DNA of 64,000 bases from an uncultured Clostridia bacterium (GCA_947630765.1 CANRIX010000004.1:42879-106878); one strand, 5' to 3'. Counted from the first letter of the stretch, positions 50,357 to 58,953 are shown. Numbers and translations are program-made. Notes: generated by a model from the sequence alone, not told the origin.

Positions 50357-51163
50357 ATGGATATTCGAAATACAAAAGAATATAAAGAGATGGGTTACGC
50401 AGTCGTTTCCTGCCCGATTTGCGAACGTGAAACGTTGGATTCTTATTGGATCTGCGAGCATTGTGGCTGGGAATACGACGGCGTCACGGATGAAGCCGCC
50501 TTTTCCGCCGCCAACGGCGCAACGGTCGGGGAATATCGGCTTCGGTATCAGGTACGGAAAGCGCTCCGGGAAAAGAAGGCCCGTGCGAGCCGGTCAAATT
50601 CCGAATCTGTCCTGTTCTCTCCGCACCCCAAACAGATCGTCGTGACCAAAAAAGAACTGCGTCGGCAAATGTTGCTCAATTTTGCAAATCCGAATAACCT
50701 TTTGCAGATTTTGGCTTTCGGTAAAAACCACCCGAAATTTGAGGAACGGTTAACGAAAGCGTGCATCAAGCTGCAAACGGCATCCTCCTTTATCTATCGC
50801 CGTAGGCAAGAAACGGGCAAGCTCTCCGAGCGGGAGTACGAACGGTATCTTTATGATTCGTACTGCGAAAATCCGGCGGAATGCCGCGTTCGGCTGGAGG
50901 AAATTTACAGGCGGGATGGGCTCGATCCGCGGGAAATATCGGAAGAATTAACCAATACGGTGTTTGAAAAATTCTGCGCCGTCAAGCGCTATACGCTGCC
51001 CATGATCGCCAATACGGCAGAGTACGCCTATTTTTCCTTTTTCCGACATATCATCCTGTTTGTCATCGAGCATGATGACTGCCAGGAGGTGAAAATTCTC
51101 GGCAGCTATCGCTGTCCCGATCTGCCGGGAATGAGCGAATGCGACGTGGATTTTGATTACTGA
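50357..51163 (+). CDS. Zinc-ribbon (CPCC-like) protein of unknown function
   Basis: 268 residues. The N-terminus carries two Cys pairs, 'CPICERE' and 'CEHCGWEYDG', forming a zinc ribbon like that of CPCC-type Cys-rich proteins. The remaining 200 residues are helical and charged with no recognised family. GGAGGGG lies before the ATG. Last larger gene of the island operon. Confidence 0.65.
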   Translation: MDIRNTKEYKEMGYAVVSCPICERETLDSYWICEHCGWEYDGVTDEAAFSAANGATVGEYRLRYQVRKALREKKARASRSNSESVLFSPHPKQIVVTKKELRRQMLLNFANPNNLLQILAFGKNHPKFEERLTKACIKLQTASSFIYRRRQETGKLSEREYERYLYDSYCENPAECRVRLEEIYRRDGLDPREISEELTNTVFEKFCAVKRYTLPMIANTAEYAYFSFFRHIILFVIEHDDCQEVKILGSYRCPDLPGMSECDVDFDY

Positions 51164-51255
51164 CCTCTTAAAGCGCGTATTTGAAAGAATTTCGGAAAGA
51201 GGTTCGTTGTTAAATTGAAAGCGCAATCATTCCATAACAGTAAGGAGGACTTTCA

Positions 51256-51348
51256 ATGAGAGAAAAAGCAAACGCACCACCCATGGATCGAGCAAAAAAG
51301 ACGGCTGTCTTAGCTGCGGAGACAGTCACGGATGCAGACAATTTATGA
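51256..51348 (+). CDS. 30-residue peptide gene
   Basis: ATG 51256 with a full AAGGAGG eight bases upstream encodes a 30-residue, Ala/Lys-rich peptide without hydrophobic segment. Its stop overlaps the start of a second tiny frame. Ribosome site strength is the main evidence. Could be a leader peptide. Confidence 0.45.
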   Translation: MREKANAPPMDRAKKTAVLAAETVTDADNL

Positions 51349-51433
51349 CGAAGATTTTATCGCGCACGTCATGGAAGAAGCGGACGATCGAAACGCGGAG
51401 ATTCTCTCGGAGATTTTTCTCAAAAAGAAGTAA
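51332..51433 (+). CDS. 33-residue peptide gene overlapping the previous one
   Basis: ATG 51332 lies 15 bases before the stop of the 30-residue frame and encodes a 33-residue acidic amphipathic helix ending 'LSEIFLKKK'. No ribosome site of its own, so it would rely on termination-reinitiation. Followed by a strong terminator, which suggests a real short transcript. Confidence 0.4.
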   Translation: MQTIYDEDFIAHVMEEADDRNAEILSEIFLKKK

Positions 51434-51504
51434 TTTTGAAATCGTGTTGGACTTTTTTGTACTTTTTTGAAAACATCCCTCCCAGACCCCCGAAAAGAAT
51501 AAAC

Positions 51505-51541
51505 AAAAACGTCGCTTTTTGATAACAAAGCGACGTTTTTT
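51505..51541. terminator. Bidirectional terminator
   Basis: AAAAACGTCGCTTT / AAAGCGACGTTTTTT with an eight-base loop. A-run and T-run on both sides serve the short peptide transcript (+) and the convergent 51563-51904 gene (-). Confidence 0.85.
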
Positions 51542-51562
51542 GCGGAGAATGACCGCCATTTT

Positions 51563-51904
51563 TCAACTCTTATCCATCGTGGAGAATCCGAATTCGTTTA
51601 TTTGCCGATGGAGCGCATAAAAGCGCCGGTAAGCGTTTCGTTCGGAAAACAATTTTCGGATCCCACTCCGCTCCGGAAACTGGATATGCGTGGTTTTTGG
51701 GGCAGTATAAAAAACAATTTTTGCCGGCTGACCATCCGCGTATCTTTCCCCTACACATGTTCCGGAGCCGCCGTGCGCTTCTTGGTAATTTGCCGCACAT
51801 TCGAGAAAGGAAATGAATCCGCCCGTATAGCGGATCCCTTCGGGGGTAACGGATAGAACGTCACGATCCGTCAGGGCGATACAGTCAGAATGATCGATTT
51901 TCAT
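51563..51904 (-). CDS. Uncharacterised small protein
   Basis: 113 residues starting at ATG 51904 with GGCAGGAGG six bases upstream. Soluble, mixed composition, with 'SVTPEGIRYTGGFISFLECA' near the N-terminus. No family recognised. It faces the peptide genes and shares their terminator. Confidence 0.6.
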   Translation of the reverse strand: MKIDHSDCIALTDRDVLSVTPEGIRYTGGFISFLECAANYQEAHGGSGTCVGERYADGQPAKIVFYTAPKTTHIQFPERSGIRKLFSERNAYRRFYALHRQINEFGFSTMDKS

Positions 51905-51983
51905 GGATTGCCTCCTGCCGTTAAATAGGGGGGGTCAATTCTACAAAAAGGGGAACGGCCACAGATTACAAATGCACTGCGTT

Positions 51984-52453
51984 TTATTCTTCGACATATT
52001 TTCTGACAATTTGAACCATACCGGAAGAATCTTTTATAAACATACCATTAAAGCAGTATTTTTTATCCCAAGCTCTCACCTGAAAAGTCAGATTGCTGAT
52101 ATCGATAGACGGATAGCCAAAGTAATTTCGCAAACTATTATATGTAAGATTGTCCAGTAGGGCAGTTCTGATATCGCCCCCAAAACGATTGCGCCCGTTT
52201 TCATAGAACTCGATTGCTGCCGTTTCAGCGTTTGCAAAAGCTTTCACATACTTTATCAGTCGCTCTTTTCTGAAATGTGTACATGCTGTGTGGCGAAAAC
52301 CAAACAATATATATCAAAGTCTTTTGGGTCATAATAAACTTTTATCAAATCATTAAACGCTTGATTTTTGATTTCTGCCCTTTCAGAATCATTTTCTGCA
52401 TATAACTCTACTGTGTATTGAGGAAATAATTCCTTGAGAAATAATAGATGCAT
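51984..52453 (-). pseudogene. Frameshifted uncharacterised gene
   Basis: Two overlapping minus-strand frames make one protein. The first (52453-52256) reads to 'FATQHVHISEKSD' and stops. The second, open from 52307, continues from about 52270 with 'KERLIKYVKAFANAETAA' to the stop at 51984. A single-base shift near 52258-52280 would join them into about 150 residues. No family recognised. It may be a real mutation or an assembly error. Confidence 0.6.
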
Positions 52454-52475
52454 AGTTTTCGATCTCCCTAATCAT

Positions 52476-52512
52476 TAAGCACCGCAATTTTGCATCAAAA
52501 TTGCGGTGCTTA
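52476..52512 (-). terminator. Perfect hairpin after the tRNA genes
   Basis: TAAGCACCGCAATTTT (52476-52491) and AAAATTGCGGTGCTTA (52497-52512), sixteen perfect pairs with a five-base loop. It begins just past the encoded CCA end of tRNA-fMet. Likely processing/termination signal for the tRNA transcript. Confidence 0.7.
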
Positions 52513-52514
52513 TT

Positions 52515-52590
<76 letters not shown>

Positions 52591-52671
52591 ATATGACGCG
52601 CCGAAAAGGGGCGCAAACCGGGAACCCGCAAACCTGCGGGAACCATGGGAAACCGGGAAAACCGGGAAATT

Positions 52672-52760
52672 TGGTGCCGGAGACCGGGGTCGAACCGGCA
52701 CGAGGGTTGAATCTCACCGGATTTTAAGTCCGGGGCGTCTGCCTATTCCGCCACTCCGGC
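52672..52760 (-). tRNA. tRNA-Leu (TAA)
   Basis: Minus strand, 89 bases with a long variable arm, acceptor GCCGGAG / CTCCGGC, anticodon TAA and encoded CCA. It is upstream of tRNA-fMet on the same strand, separated by about 80 bases. Confidence 0.95.
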
Positions 52761-52939
52761 GTCCACAGCAGATATAGGATACCACATTCCCGTCCGTTTG
52801 TCAAGGGGTTTTTGAAAATTTCTCGCACGATCCCGCCGATTTCTTTCGTGCGGACGGGATTCGGAAGGGCGACCGGGTTCGCCGCGAAAAGGGGGTCGTA
52901 TTGGGGGCCCGGAAAAAATTGTCGAAAAAAATTTCAAAA

Positions 52940-52984
52940 AATCACGCGGAACCTATTGACAATCGCGTGATTGTGTGCTATAAT
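52940..52984 (+). promoter_or_regulatory. Promoter with overlapping operator for the DUF1836-flotillin genes
   Basis: TTGACA (52956-52961), 17-base spacer, TATAAT (52979-52984). A perfect inverted repeat, AATCACGCG (52940-52948) and CGCGTGATT (52964-52972), brackets the -35 box. It would block polymerase when bound; the DUF1836 protein encoded next is the obvious candidate. Confidence 0.8.
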
Positions 52985-53016
52985 CCAAAGCAAGGATATG
53001 GAAAAGGGGAATCGTT

Positions 53017-53571
53017 ATGGAAAGAACACTACCGGGAACCACCATAGAGATGCAGGCGCTCCGGCCGGACGCGGCGCGGGACCTGCTGGATACGCTGTTC
53101 CTGTCGGGCGGGCTGGTGCTTTCGCAGGTGACGCGCATGACGGGGCTTGCGCCGTATGAAGTGCAGAATTGGGTCAAGCGGGGGTTTTTGCCGCCGCCGG
53201 AGCATAAAATGTATAACCGAAACCAGTTCTGCCGCATCGTGACCATCAATATGCTGCGGGAAAGTATGCAGATCGACACGATCACGAAACTGCTTTCCTA
53301 TATCAACGGGCATCTTGACGACGCGAGCGACGACATCGTCAACGATTCGGATCTCTACAATTATTATATCAACCTGCTGGCGGTCCTCGACGGGCATCAG
53401 CCGGACCGGGACGAGATCCGCACCCATATCCTTTATATCACGAGCGACTTCAAGGAACCGCGTCCCGGCGGGAAGAAGCGGCTCGCGCTGGTGCTGGAAG
53501 TCATGCTCTACGCCTACTATTCCGCGCAAATGCGGCGGCAGGCGGAGGAATTGCTGCAGCACCTCGATTGA
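53017..53571 (+). CDS. DUF1836 protein, MerR-like DNA-binding candidate
   Basis: 184 residues. The N-terminal region 'LSQVTRMTGLAPYEVQNWVK' followed by 'RGFLPPPEHKMYNRNQFCRI' is a MerR-like winged-helix signature with the typical 'RGFLPPP' turn. The rest is the helical DUF1836 domain. No ligand site recognised. It lies directly behind an operator-bearing promoter and 25 bases before the NfeD-like gene, so it may repress its own operon (inference). Confidence 0.82.
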   Translation: MERTLPGTTIEMQALRPDAARDLLDTLFLSGGLVLSQVTRMTGLAPYEVQNWVKRGFLPPPEHKMYNRNQFCRIVTINMLRESMQIDTITKLLSYINGHLDDASDDIVNDSDLYNYYINLLAVLDGHQPDRDEIRTHILYITSDFKEPRPGGKKRLALVLEVMLYAYYSAQMRRQAEELLQHLD

Positions 53572-53596
53572 AAAAAGACGAAAGGGGTTTTGAAAA

Positions 53597-54340
53597 ATGA
53601 CGGCTTGGTGGGAATCCCTCGGCACGGCGGGGCAGGTGTTCGCCTGCGTCGCGATCCCGGCGACCGTGTTTCTGGTCCTGCAGACCGTGCTGATGCTCAT
53701 CGGCATCGGCTTCGACCACGACGCGGACGGCGCCGGTCACGACTTTGACGGTCATGATGCAGGCGGTCACGACTTTGACGGCGGTCACGATTTTGACGGC
53801 GCCCATGACATGGGCGCTCATGACGTAGGCGGTCACGACTTCGACGGCGCTCACGACATGGACGCGCACGAAGCCCTGCTCGAAGGGCATACGGCCGACC
53901 ACCCGGATCACGCCGGTTTAGACGGCGGTCTGCGACTGTTCACGTTCCGGGGCATCATCGCGTTCCTGTGCGTGCTCGGCTGGGTCGGCGTGCTGTGCGT
54001 GCGGCTGGCGCTTCCGCTGCCGGTGTCGGTGGCGGTCGCGGCGGCGTCCGGGCTTGCGGCGATGGTGCTCATCGCACTGCTGTTCCGCTTCGTCTATTCC
54101 CTGCAGGCGGACGGCACGGAGAACATTCGCGACGCCCTCGGCGCGTCCGGCACGGTCTACCTGCGCATCCCTCCTGCGCGGACCGGGCGTGGTAAGGTGA
54201 ATCTGCTCCTCGGCGGCCGTCTGGTCGAAAAGGACGCGGTCACCGACGAGACCGAGCAGATCGCGGACGGCGAACAGATCGTCGTCGTCGGCATCAGCGG
54301 CGGGACCGAACTCATCGTACAAAGAAAGATACAAAAATAA
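53597..54340 (+). CDS. NfeD-like (YuaF-type) membrane protein with His/Asp-rich insert
   Basis: 247 residues. Membrane helix (about 15-38), then a loop of about 50 residues made of repeated GHDFDG, AHDMGAHD and GGHDFDGAHDM units, two more helices (about 115-165), and a C-terminal OB-fold of NfeD type ('GASGTVYLRIPPARTGRGKV'). NfeD proteins pair with flotillins, and the flotillin gene follows. The His/Asp repeats are not a normal part of the family and look like a metal-binding tract. Encoded by near-identical DNA repeats. Confidence 0.82.
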   Translation: MTAWWESLGTAGQVFACVAIPATVFLVLQTVLMLIGIGFDHDADGAGHDFDGHDAGGHDFDGGHDFDGAHDMGAHDVGGHDFDGAHDMDAHEALLEGHTADHPDHAGLDGGLRLFTFRGIIAFLCVLGWVGVLCVRLALPLPVSVAVAAASGLAAMVLIALLFRFVYSLQADGTENIRDALGASGTVYLRIPPARTGRGKVNLLLGGRLVEKDAVTDETEQIADGEQIVVVGISGGTELIVQRKIQK

Positions 54341-54367
54341 TTCCCAAAACCAGAGGAGGAACCTATT

Positions 54368-55789
54368 ATGCCTGAAACTGTTATCCTGTTGATCGTACTC
54401 GGCGTCTTGGCTTTTTCCGTCATCGTATGGGCGTTCTCGCGGTACAAGAAATGCCCGTCCGACAAGATCATGGTTATCTACGGGAAAGTCGGGAAGAACA
54501 AGGACGGCTCCAGCAAGAGCGCTGTCTGTATCCACGGCGGTGCGAAATTCATCGTCCCGGTCGTCCAGGCGTATGAATTTTTGGACCTGACCCCGTTGTC
54601 CATCACGGTGGACCTGAAGAGCGCCCTGTCGCGGCAGAACATCCGTATCAACGTGCCGTCCAGCTTCACGGTCGGTATTTCGACCGAGCCGGGCGTCATG
54701 CAGAACGCTGCCGAGCGTCTGCTCGGGCTGAAGCTGCCGGAAATCCAGGAGCTCGCGAAGGACATCATCTTCGGTCAGCTGCGTCTGATCATCGCGACGA
54801 TGGATATCGAAGAGATCAACACCGACCGCGACAAATTCCTCGAAGAGGTCAGCCGCAACGTCGAAGTCGAACTGAAGAAGATCGGTCTGCGGCTGATCAA
54901 CGTCAACGTGACTGACATCAGCGACGAGAGCGGCTATATCGAAGCGCTCGGTAAGGAAGCGGCCGCGAAGGCCATCAACGACGCGAAGAAGAGCGTCGCC
55001 GAAAAGGAGCGCGACGGCTCCATCGGCGAAGCGAACGCCAAGAAGGAGCAGAGGATCCAGGTCTCCGAAGCGGATTCCGTCGCGATCCAGGGCGAAAACG
55101 CCGCGAAAGCGGAGATCGCCATGTCCAACGCCGAACTGCGCGAGCAGGAAGCGAAGGCGCAGAAGATCGCTGTGACCGCCGAGAAGATTCAGGCGGCGAA
55201 AGCCCTCGAAGAGTCCTACGCTGCCGAAAAATCGGCGGAAATCGCCCGTTCCGAGCGCGAAAAGGCGACTTTGGAAGCCGACGTCATCGTGCAGACTGAG
55301 ATCAAGAAGCGCCAGCTCGAACTGGAAGCCGAAGCGGAAGCCGAGCAGATCCGCCGCAAGGCGAAGGGCGAAGCGGACGCGATCTACGCCCGCATGGACG
55401 CCGAAGCACGCGGTATGCAGGAGATCCTGACCAAACAGGCGGCTGGTTTCGCGGAAGTCGTCCGTGCGGCGGGCGGCGACCCGGACGCTGCGCTGCGGCT
55501 GATGATCGCCGACAAGATGGAGGACCTCATGAAGGTGCAGGTCGAAGCCATCAAGAACATCAAGATCGACAAGGTCACGGTCTGGGACAGCGGTGCGAAC
55601 GGCACGAACGGCAAAACTTCGACGGCGGGCTTCCTGTCCGGGCTGATGAAGTCCGTCCCGCCGCTGGAAGAACTGTTCAACATGGCGGGACTGTCGCTGC
55701 CGGAATACCTCGGCAAGCGCAAGGCGGCGTCCGCAGAAGCGCCTGAAGCGCCCGAAGTGTCCGCCGAGAGCGGGGACGTCACCGCATGA
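54368..55789 (+). CDS. floT: Flotillin (FloT/YuaG-like)
   Basis: 473 residues. N-terminal membrane hairpin or helix (3-25), SPFH/band-7 domain (about 30-200), and a long coiled coil with Glu-Ala repeats (about 200-345, 'ALEESYAAEKSAEIARSERE'). The tail is variable. Flotillins assemble on the inner membrane and organise fluid membrane domains. It is preceded by the NfeD-like partner and followed, with a four-base overlap, by a membrane protein. AGAGGAGG lies before the ATG. Confidence 0.94.
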   Translation: MPETVILLIVLGVLAFSVIVWAFSRYKKCPSDKIMVIYGKVGKNKDGSSKSAVCIHGGAKFIVPVVQAYEFLDLTPLSITVDLKSALSRQNIRINVPSSFTVGISTEPGVMQNAAERLLGLKLPEIQELAKDIIFGQLRLIIATMDIEEINTDRDKFLEEVSRNVEVELKKIGLRLINVNVTDISDESGYIEALGKEAAAKAINDAKKSVAEKERDGSIGEANAKKEQRIQVSEADSVAIQGENAAKAEIAMSNAELREQEAKAQKIAVTAEKIQAAKALEESYAAEKSAEIARSEREKATLEADVIVQTEIKKRQLELEAEAEAEQIRRKAKGEADAIYARMDAEARGMQEILTKQAAGFAEVVRAAGGDPDAALRLMIADKMEDLMKVQVEAIKNIKIDKVTVWDSGANGTNGKTSTAGFLSGLMKSVPPLEELFNMAGLSLPEYLGKRKAASAEAPEAPEVSAESGDVTA

Positions 55790-56427
55790 ACGGTCCGACG
55801 CTTCCGCCGAAACGGCTGCTCGTCAACGCCGGTTATGCGCTCATCGTCCTGTTCGTATCCTTCGCGATCGCACAGGTCGTCGGCACGGTTTTCGGGTGGG
55901 TCCTCCACCCGGAAACCTCCGTGCAGGCGGATATGCGGTACAATTATAACGTCGCGTACCCGATCCGGGGGCTCGCGTCGCTGGCGGCGTACTTCCTGTC
56001 GCTCTGGTGCATCGGCAGGACGCACGCGTTCCGCGTCGCCTTCTCCTTGCGGGAAACCATGACTCGGTTCGATTTCCTCGTCGAGACCATCCCGGTGCTC
56101 CTGCTTTTGGAAGTGCTGTACTATCGGTTCGGCTGGTCGTACCTGCCGTCGTGGTACCTCGCGGGCGGGCTCGCGTCGCTGTTCGGCGTCATTTGTCCGG
56201 GCGATCTGTACAGCATGGGCTTTGGCGGGACGTCCATCGAGGGGATCATGGACATCGACGCGATCTCCCTGCAGTACTATCTTTGGCTGCAGGTGCTCGT
56301 CGACGTCGTCATCGCGGTCTGCGCGGTGCTGCTCCTTTGGAAAGCGCGTCGTTCCGGCGAACGCGCCGCCGCGGCTGCGCACGAACGCCAGCTCGCTGAA
56401 ATGAAAAAAGAAAGTGGTATAGAATGA
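55786..56427 (+). CDS. Polytopic membrane protein in the flotillin operon
   Basis: 213 residues with five or so membrane helices and a C-terminal amphipathic, charged helix ('SGERAAAAAHERQLAEMKKE'). No family recognised. The start overlaps the flotillin stop (ATGA), so it belongs to the operon and ends at a terminator. May be a client or anchor of the flotillin domain (inference). Confidence 0.7.
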   Translation: MNGPTLPPKRLLVNAGYALIVLFVSFAIAQVVGTVFGWVLHPETSVQADMRYNYNVAYPIRGLASLAAYFLSLWCIGRTHAFRVAFSLRETMTRFDFLVETIPVLLLLEVLYYRFGWSYLPSWYLAGGLASLFGVICPGDLYSMGFGGTSIEGIMDIDAISLQYYLWLQVLVDVVIAVCAVLLLWKARRSGERAAAAAHERQLAEMKKESGIE

Positions 56428-56465
56428 GGACCTCGCTGAAAAGCGTCGCGAATTGTTGCATTCTT

Positions 56466-56496
56466 TCCGATCGTGGAAACACGATCGGATTTTTTG
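56466..56496 (+). terminator. Terminator of the flotillin operon
   Basis: TCCGATCGTG-GAAA-CACGATCGGA followed by TTTTTT; textbook intrinsic terminator. Confidence 0.9.
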
Positions 56497-56556
56497 CATA
56501 GAATCAATTTTCCGTGGAACACTACCCAAAAAAGGGAAAGGAACGGGAAAACGCAT

Positions 56557-56769
56557 ATGAATCGGCAATCGGAACACCCGACGGGGATCCTCGGCAGCGA
56601 CGAAGTGCCGCTCGGGTTCGGCATGGCGCTCGCGCAGAACGCCAAGGCGCTCGAAGCGTTCGGACGCATGGACGAACGGCAGAAGCAGCGCGTCCTCTAC
56701 GACGCGCGGCACGTCCGAAGCAGGGAAGAGATGCAAAGCGTCGTCGACCGCATCGGGGACCTGTCATGA
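56557..56769 (+). CDS. Small helical protein
   Basis: 70 residues from ATG 56557. It contains 'LGFGMALAQNAKALEAFGRM', a helical pattern I recall from many short Clostridia proteins, followed by a second helix ending 'MQSVVDRIG'. No membrane segment. It overlaps the next gene by four bases. The ribosome site AAAGGA is modest. Function unknown. Confidence 0.65.
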   Translation: MNRQSEHPTGILGSDEVPLGFGMALAQNAKALEAFGRMDERQKQRVLYDARHVRSREEMQSVVDRIGDLS

Positions 56770-57527
56770 AACGTGCATTCGCCCTCTTTTGCTTCCTCGC
56801 GCTTTCGCTCTCGGGGATAACCGTCTCCGCACTGCAGAACGTCGTCTCCCTCCGCAAGACCTACGAACTTTTGACCCCGGCGAGCGCCGGCTACCCCGAC
56901 GAGGACTACCAGCTCACGAACGGGCGCTACGGCACGCCGGTCGCGACCGACACGGGGAGCAATTTCTACCGCAACCCGGAATACGTCGGGTTCCGCCGCG
57001 ACGACGCGAATGCGGACGGCAATTTCGTGGTTCTGCTCGACCTCGGCGAGTCCCTGAACGACCTGACCGCCTTTGAGCTCAGCTACCTCAACGAGCCGTC
57101 CGTCGGCGTTTTTGCGCCGGTTCGCGTCGCCTTCTACGGCAGCGACGAGCGGGACGGGGACTTCGTTTTCCTCGGCGAGCGTACCGTTGACGAGCCGACC
57201 GACCCCGCTTCCACGGTCGCGGGCGTCGTCATCGTCGAGCCGGAGAACGCGTTCACCGGGCGGTATGTCATGGCGGTCGTGACCCCGCGTGCGACCTACG
57301 TTTCGGACGACGGAACCGAGCTGCCGGTCGTCTGGACCTTCCTCGACGAGCTGACCGTCCTGCAGGGGATGCGCCCGCTGCTTCCCGGCGAGGAGCCGTC
57401 CCCGGCGGCGGAAAATGTCCTCGCGTCGGTCTCGCCGGTCGTCGGCGACCGCGGTCTGGTGCTTTTGGCGGTGCTCGGCGCGTCCGCGTTTGCCGCTGTC
57501 GCGCTGCTCGGGCGCCGGCGAAGTTAG
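56766..57527 (+). CDS. Secreted membrane-anchored protein with discoidin-like domain
   Basis: 253 residues. Signal peptide (1-22), then one beta-rich domain (about 35-200) with a discoidin (F5/8)-like feel ('GFRRDDANADGNFVVLLDLG', 'FELSYLNEPSVGVFAPVRVA'). A C-terminal membrane helix and basic tail 'LLGRRRS' follow. Probably exposed on the cell surface and may bind carbohydrate. Assignment of the domain is by eye only. Confidence 0.65.
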   Translation: MKRAFALFCFLALSLSGITVSALQNVVSLRKTYELLTPASAGYPDEDYQLTNGRYGTPVATDTGSNFYRNPEYVGFRRDDANADGNFVVLLDLGESLNDLTAFELSYLNEPSVGVFAPVRVAFYGSDERDGDFVFLGERTVDEPTDPASTVAGVVIVEPENAFTGRYVMAVVTPRATYVSDDGTELPVVWTFLDELTVLQGMRPLLPGEEPSPAAENVLASVSPVVGDRGLVLLAVLGASAFAAVALLGRRRS

Positions 57528-57583
57528 CGGTGTGTGAACGCGTTCCCTGCCACGAAGCAGAAGCAAAAATACAATAAAATAAT

Positions 57584-57789
57584 GTTTCGGAGACGGACAT
57601 GTGCCTGCTGGCTCCAAACACAACCGTGTTTGGAGCAAAACTCCTCAAGAGAAAACCGGCGAAGGCGGCGTCAGAAGTGGCGCAAGCCGAGCCGGTTTTC
57701 GACGAAAAAGGGGAATTGGGGGAAAAACGCAGAGCAAGGCGAAGCGCACGAAGGGCGCGAAGTCGCAGCGACTGTGTTTGTCCCCCAAC
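57584..57789 (+). repeat. Dispersed repeat, copy 3
   Basis: It starts TTTCGGAGACGGACATG like copy 1. It has an extra perfect hairpin GCTCCAAACAC / GTGTTTGGAGC (57611-57636), then the core at 57649-57714, and ends with TTGGGGG / CCCCCAA pairing (about 57716 with 57788). It lies between two convergent gene ends (57527 and 57845). Preceded by ATACAATAAAATA as in copy 2. Confidence 0.75.
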
Positions 57790-57795
57790 ATAAGT

Positions 57796-57823
57796 ACGCC
57801 CGACGGGAAAAACCGCCGGGCGT
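57796..57823 (-). terminator. Hairpin after gap
   Basis: ACGCCCGACGG / CCGCCGGGCGT stem with an A/T loop, 20 bases past the gap stop. No long T-run on the minus strand. Confidence 0.5.
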
Positions 57824-57844
57824 AGGTTTTGCAATGTTGCGTAC

Positions 57845-58903
57845 TTAGTTGAGTTCCGCGAAGTACTTGATGGTGCGGACCATCTGCGAAACGTAGGAGT
57901 TCTCGTTGTCGTACCACGAAACCACCTGCACCTGATAGGTGTCGTCGCCGACCTTGCTGACCATGGTCTGGGTCGCGTCGAACAGCGAGCCGTAGGTCAT
58001 GCCGATGACGTCGGAGGAGACGATCTGATCGGTGTTATAGCCGAAGGACTCGGTCGCGGCGTTCTTCATCGCAGCGTTGACGGATTCCTCGGTGACGTCC
58101 TTGCCCTTGACGACGGCGACGAGAATGGTGGTCGAGCCGGTCGAGGTCGGAACGCGCTGGGCGGAACCGATCAGCTTGCCCTTCAGTTCGGGAATGACCA
58201 GCCCGATCGCCTTCGCGGCACCCGTGGAGTTCGGGACGATGTTCATCGCACCGGCTCTGGAGCGGCGCAGATCGCCCTTTCTCTGCGGACCATCGAGGAT
58301 CATCTGGTCGCCGGTGTAGGCGTGGACGGTCGTCATGATGCCGGAGAGGATCGGGAAGTTGTCGTTGAGCGCCTTCGCCATCGGGGCGAGGCAGTTCGTC
58401 GTGCAGGACGCGGCGGAAATGACCGTATCCTTCGCGTTGAGGATCTCGTTGTTGACGTTGAAAACGATGGTCTTGGGCATCTCGAACTGGTCGGGGGCCT
58501 TCTTATTGGAAGCCGGCGCGGAGATGACGACCTTCTTGGCGCCCGCAAGGATGTGCTTGTTGGCGTCGGCGACGTCGGTGTAGAACCCGGTGCATTCCAG
58601 CACGACGTCCACACCCAGAGCGCCCCACGGGCAGTTCGCGGCATCCTTTTCCGCGTAGATCTTGATGGCCTTTCCATCGACGACGATGGAATCCTCGGTG
58701 CATTCGACGGTGTGCGCCGGATCCTTGCCGAACTTCCCGCAGAAACCGCCCTGCGCGGTATCGTACTTGAGCAGGTGCGCGAGCATCTTCGGGCTGGTCA
58801 GATCGTTGATGGCGACGACCTCATAGCCCTCGGCGTCGAACATCTGGCGGAACGCGAGACGACCGATGCGGCCGAAACCGTTGATGGCAACTTTGACAGA
58901 CAT
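57845..58903 (-). CDS. gap: Glyceraldehyde-3-phosphate dehydrogenase
   Basis: 352 residues from ATG 58903 (GGAGGT six bases upstream; the longer frame to 58948 is non-coding leader). NAD-binding '[14 protein letters not shown]' and catalytic Cys in '[11 protein letters not shown]' are present. C-terminal '[14 protein letters not shown]' is intact. Catalyses phosphorylating oxidation of glyceraldehyde-3-phosphate in glycolysis. Monocistronic here, not in the common gap-pgk cluster. Codon use is strongly biased, as expected for high expression. Confidence 0.97.
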   Translation of the reverse strand: MSVKVAINGFGRIGRLAFRQMFDAEGYEVVAINDLTSPKMLAHLLKYDTAQGGFCGKFGKDPAHTVECTEDSIVVDGKAIKIYAEKDAANCPWGALGVDVVLECTGFYTDVADANKHILAGAKKVVISAPASNKKAPDQFEMPKTIVFNVNNEILNAKDTVISAASCTTNCLAPMAKALNDNFPILSGIMTTVHAYTGDQMILDGPQRKGDLRRSRAGAMNIVPNSTGAAKAIGLVIPELKGKLIGSAQRVPTSTGSTTILVAVVKGKDVTEESVNAAMKNAATESFGYNTDQIVSSDVIGMTYGSLFDATQTMVSKVGDDTYQVQVVSWYDNENSYVSQMVRTIKYFAELN

Positions 58904-58953
58904 GATTGTACCTCCAAAATGAATTTCTTGGTTTCCTTTTTTTACCATTCTAT

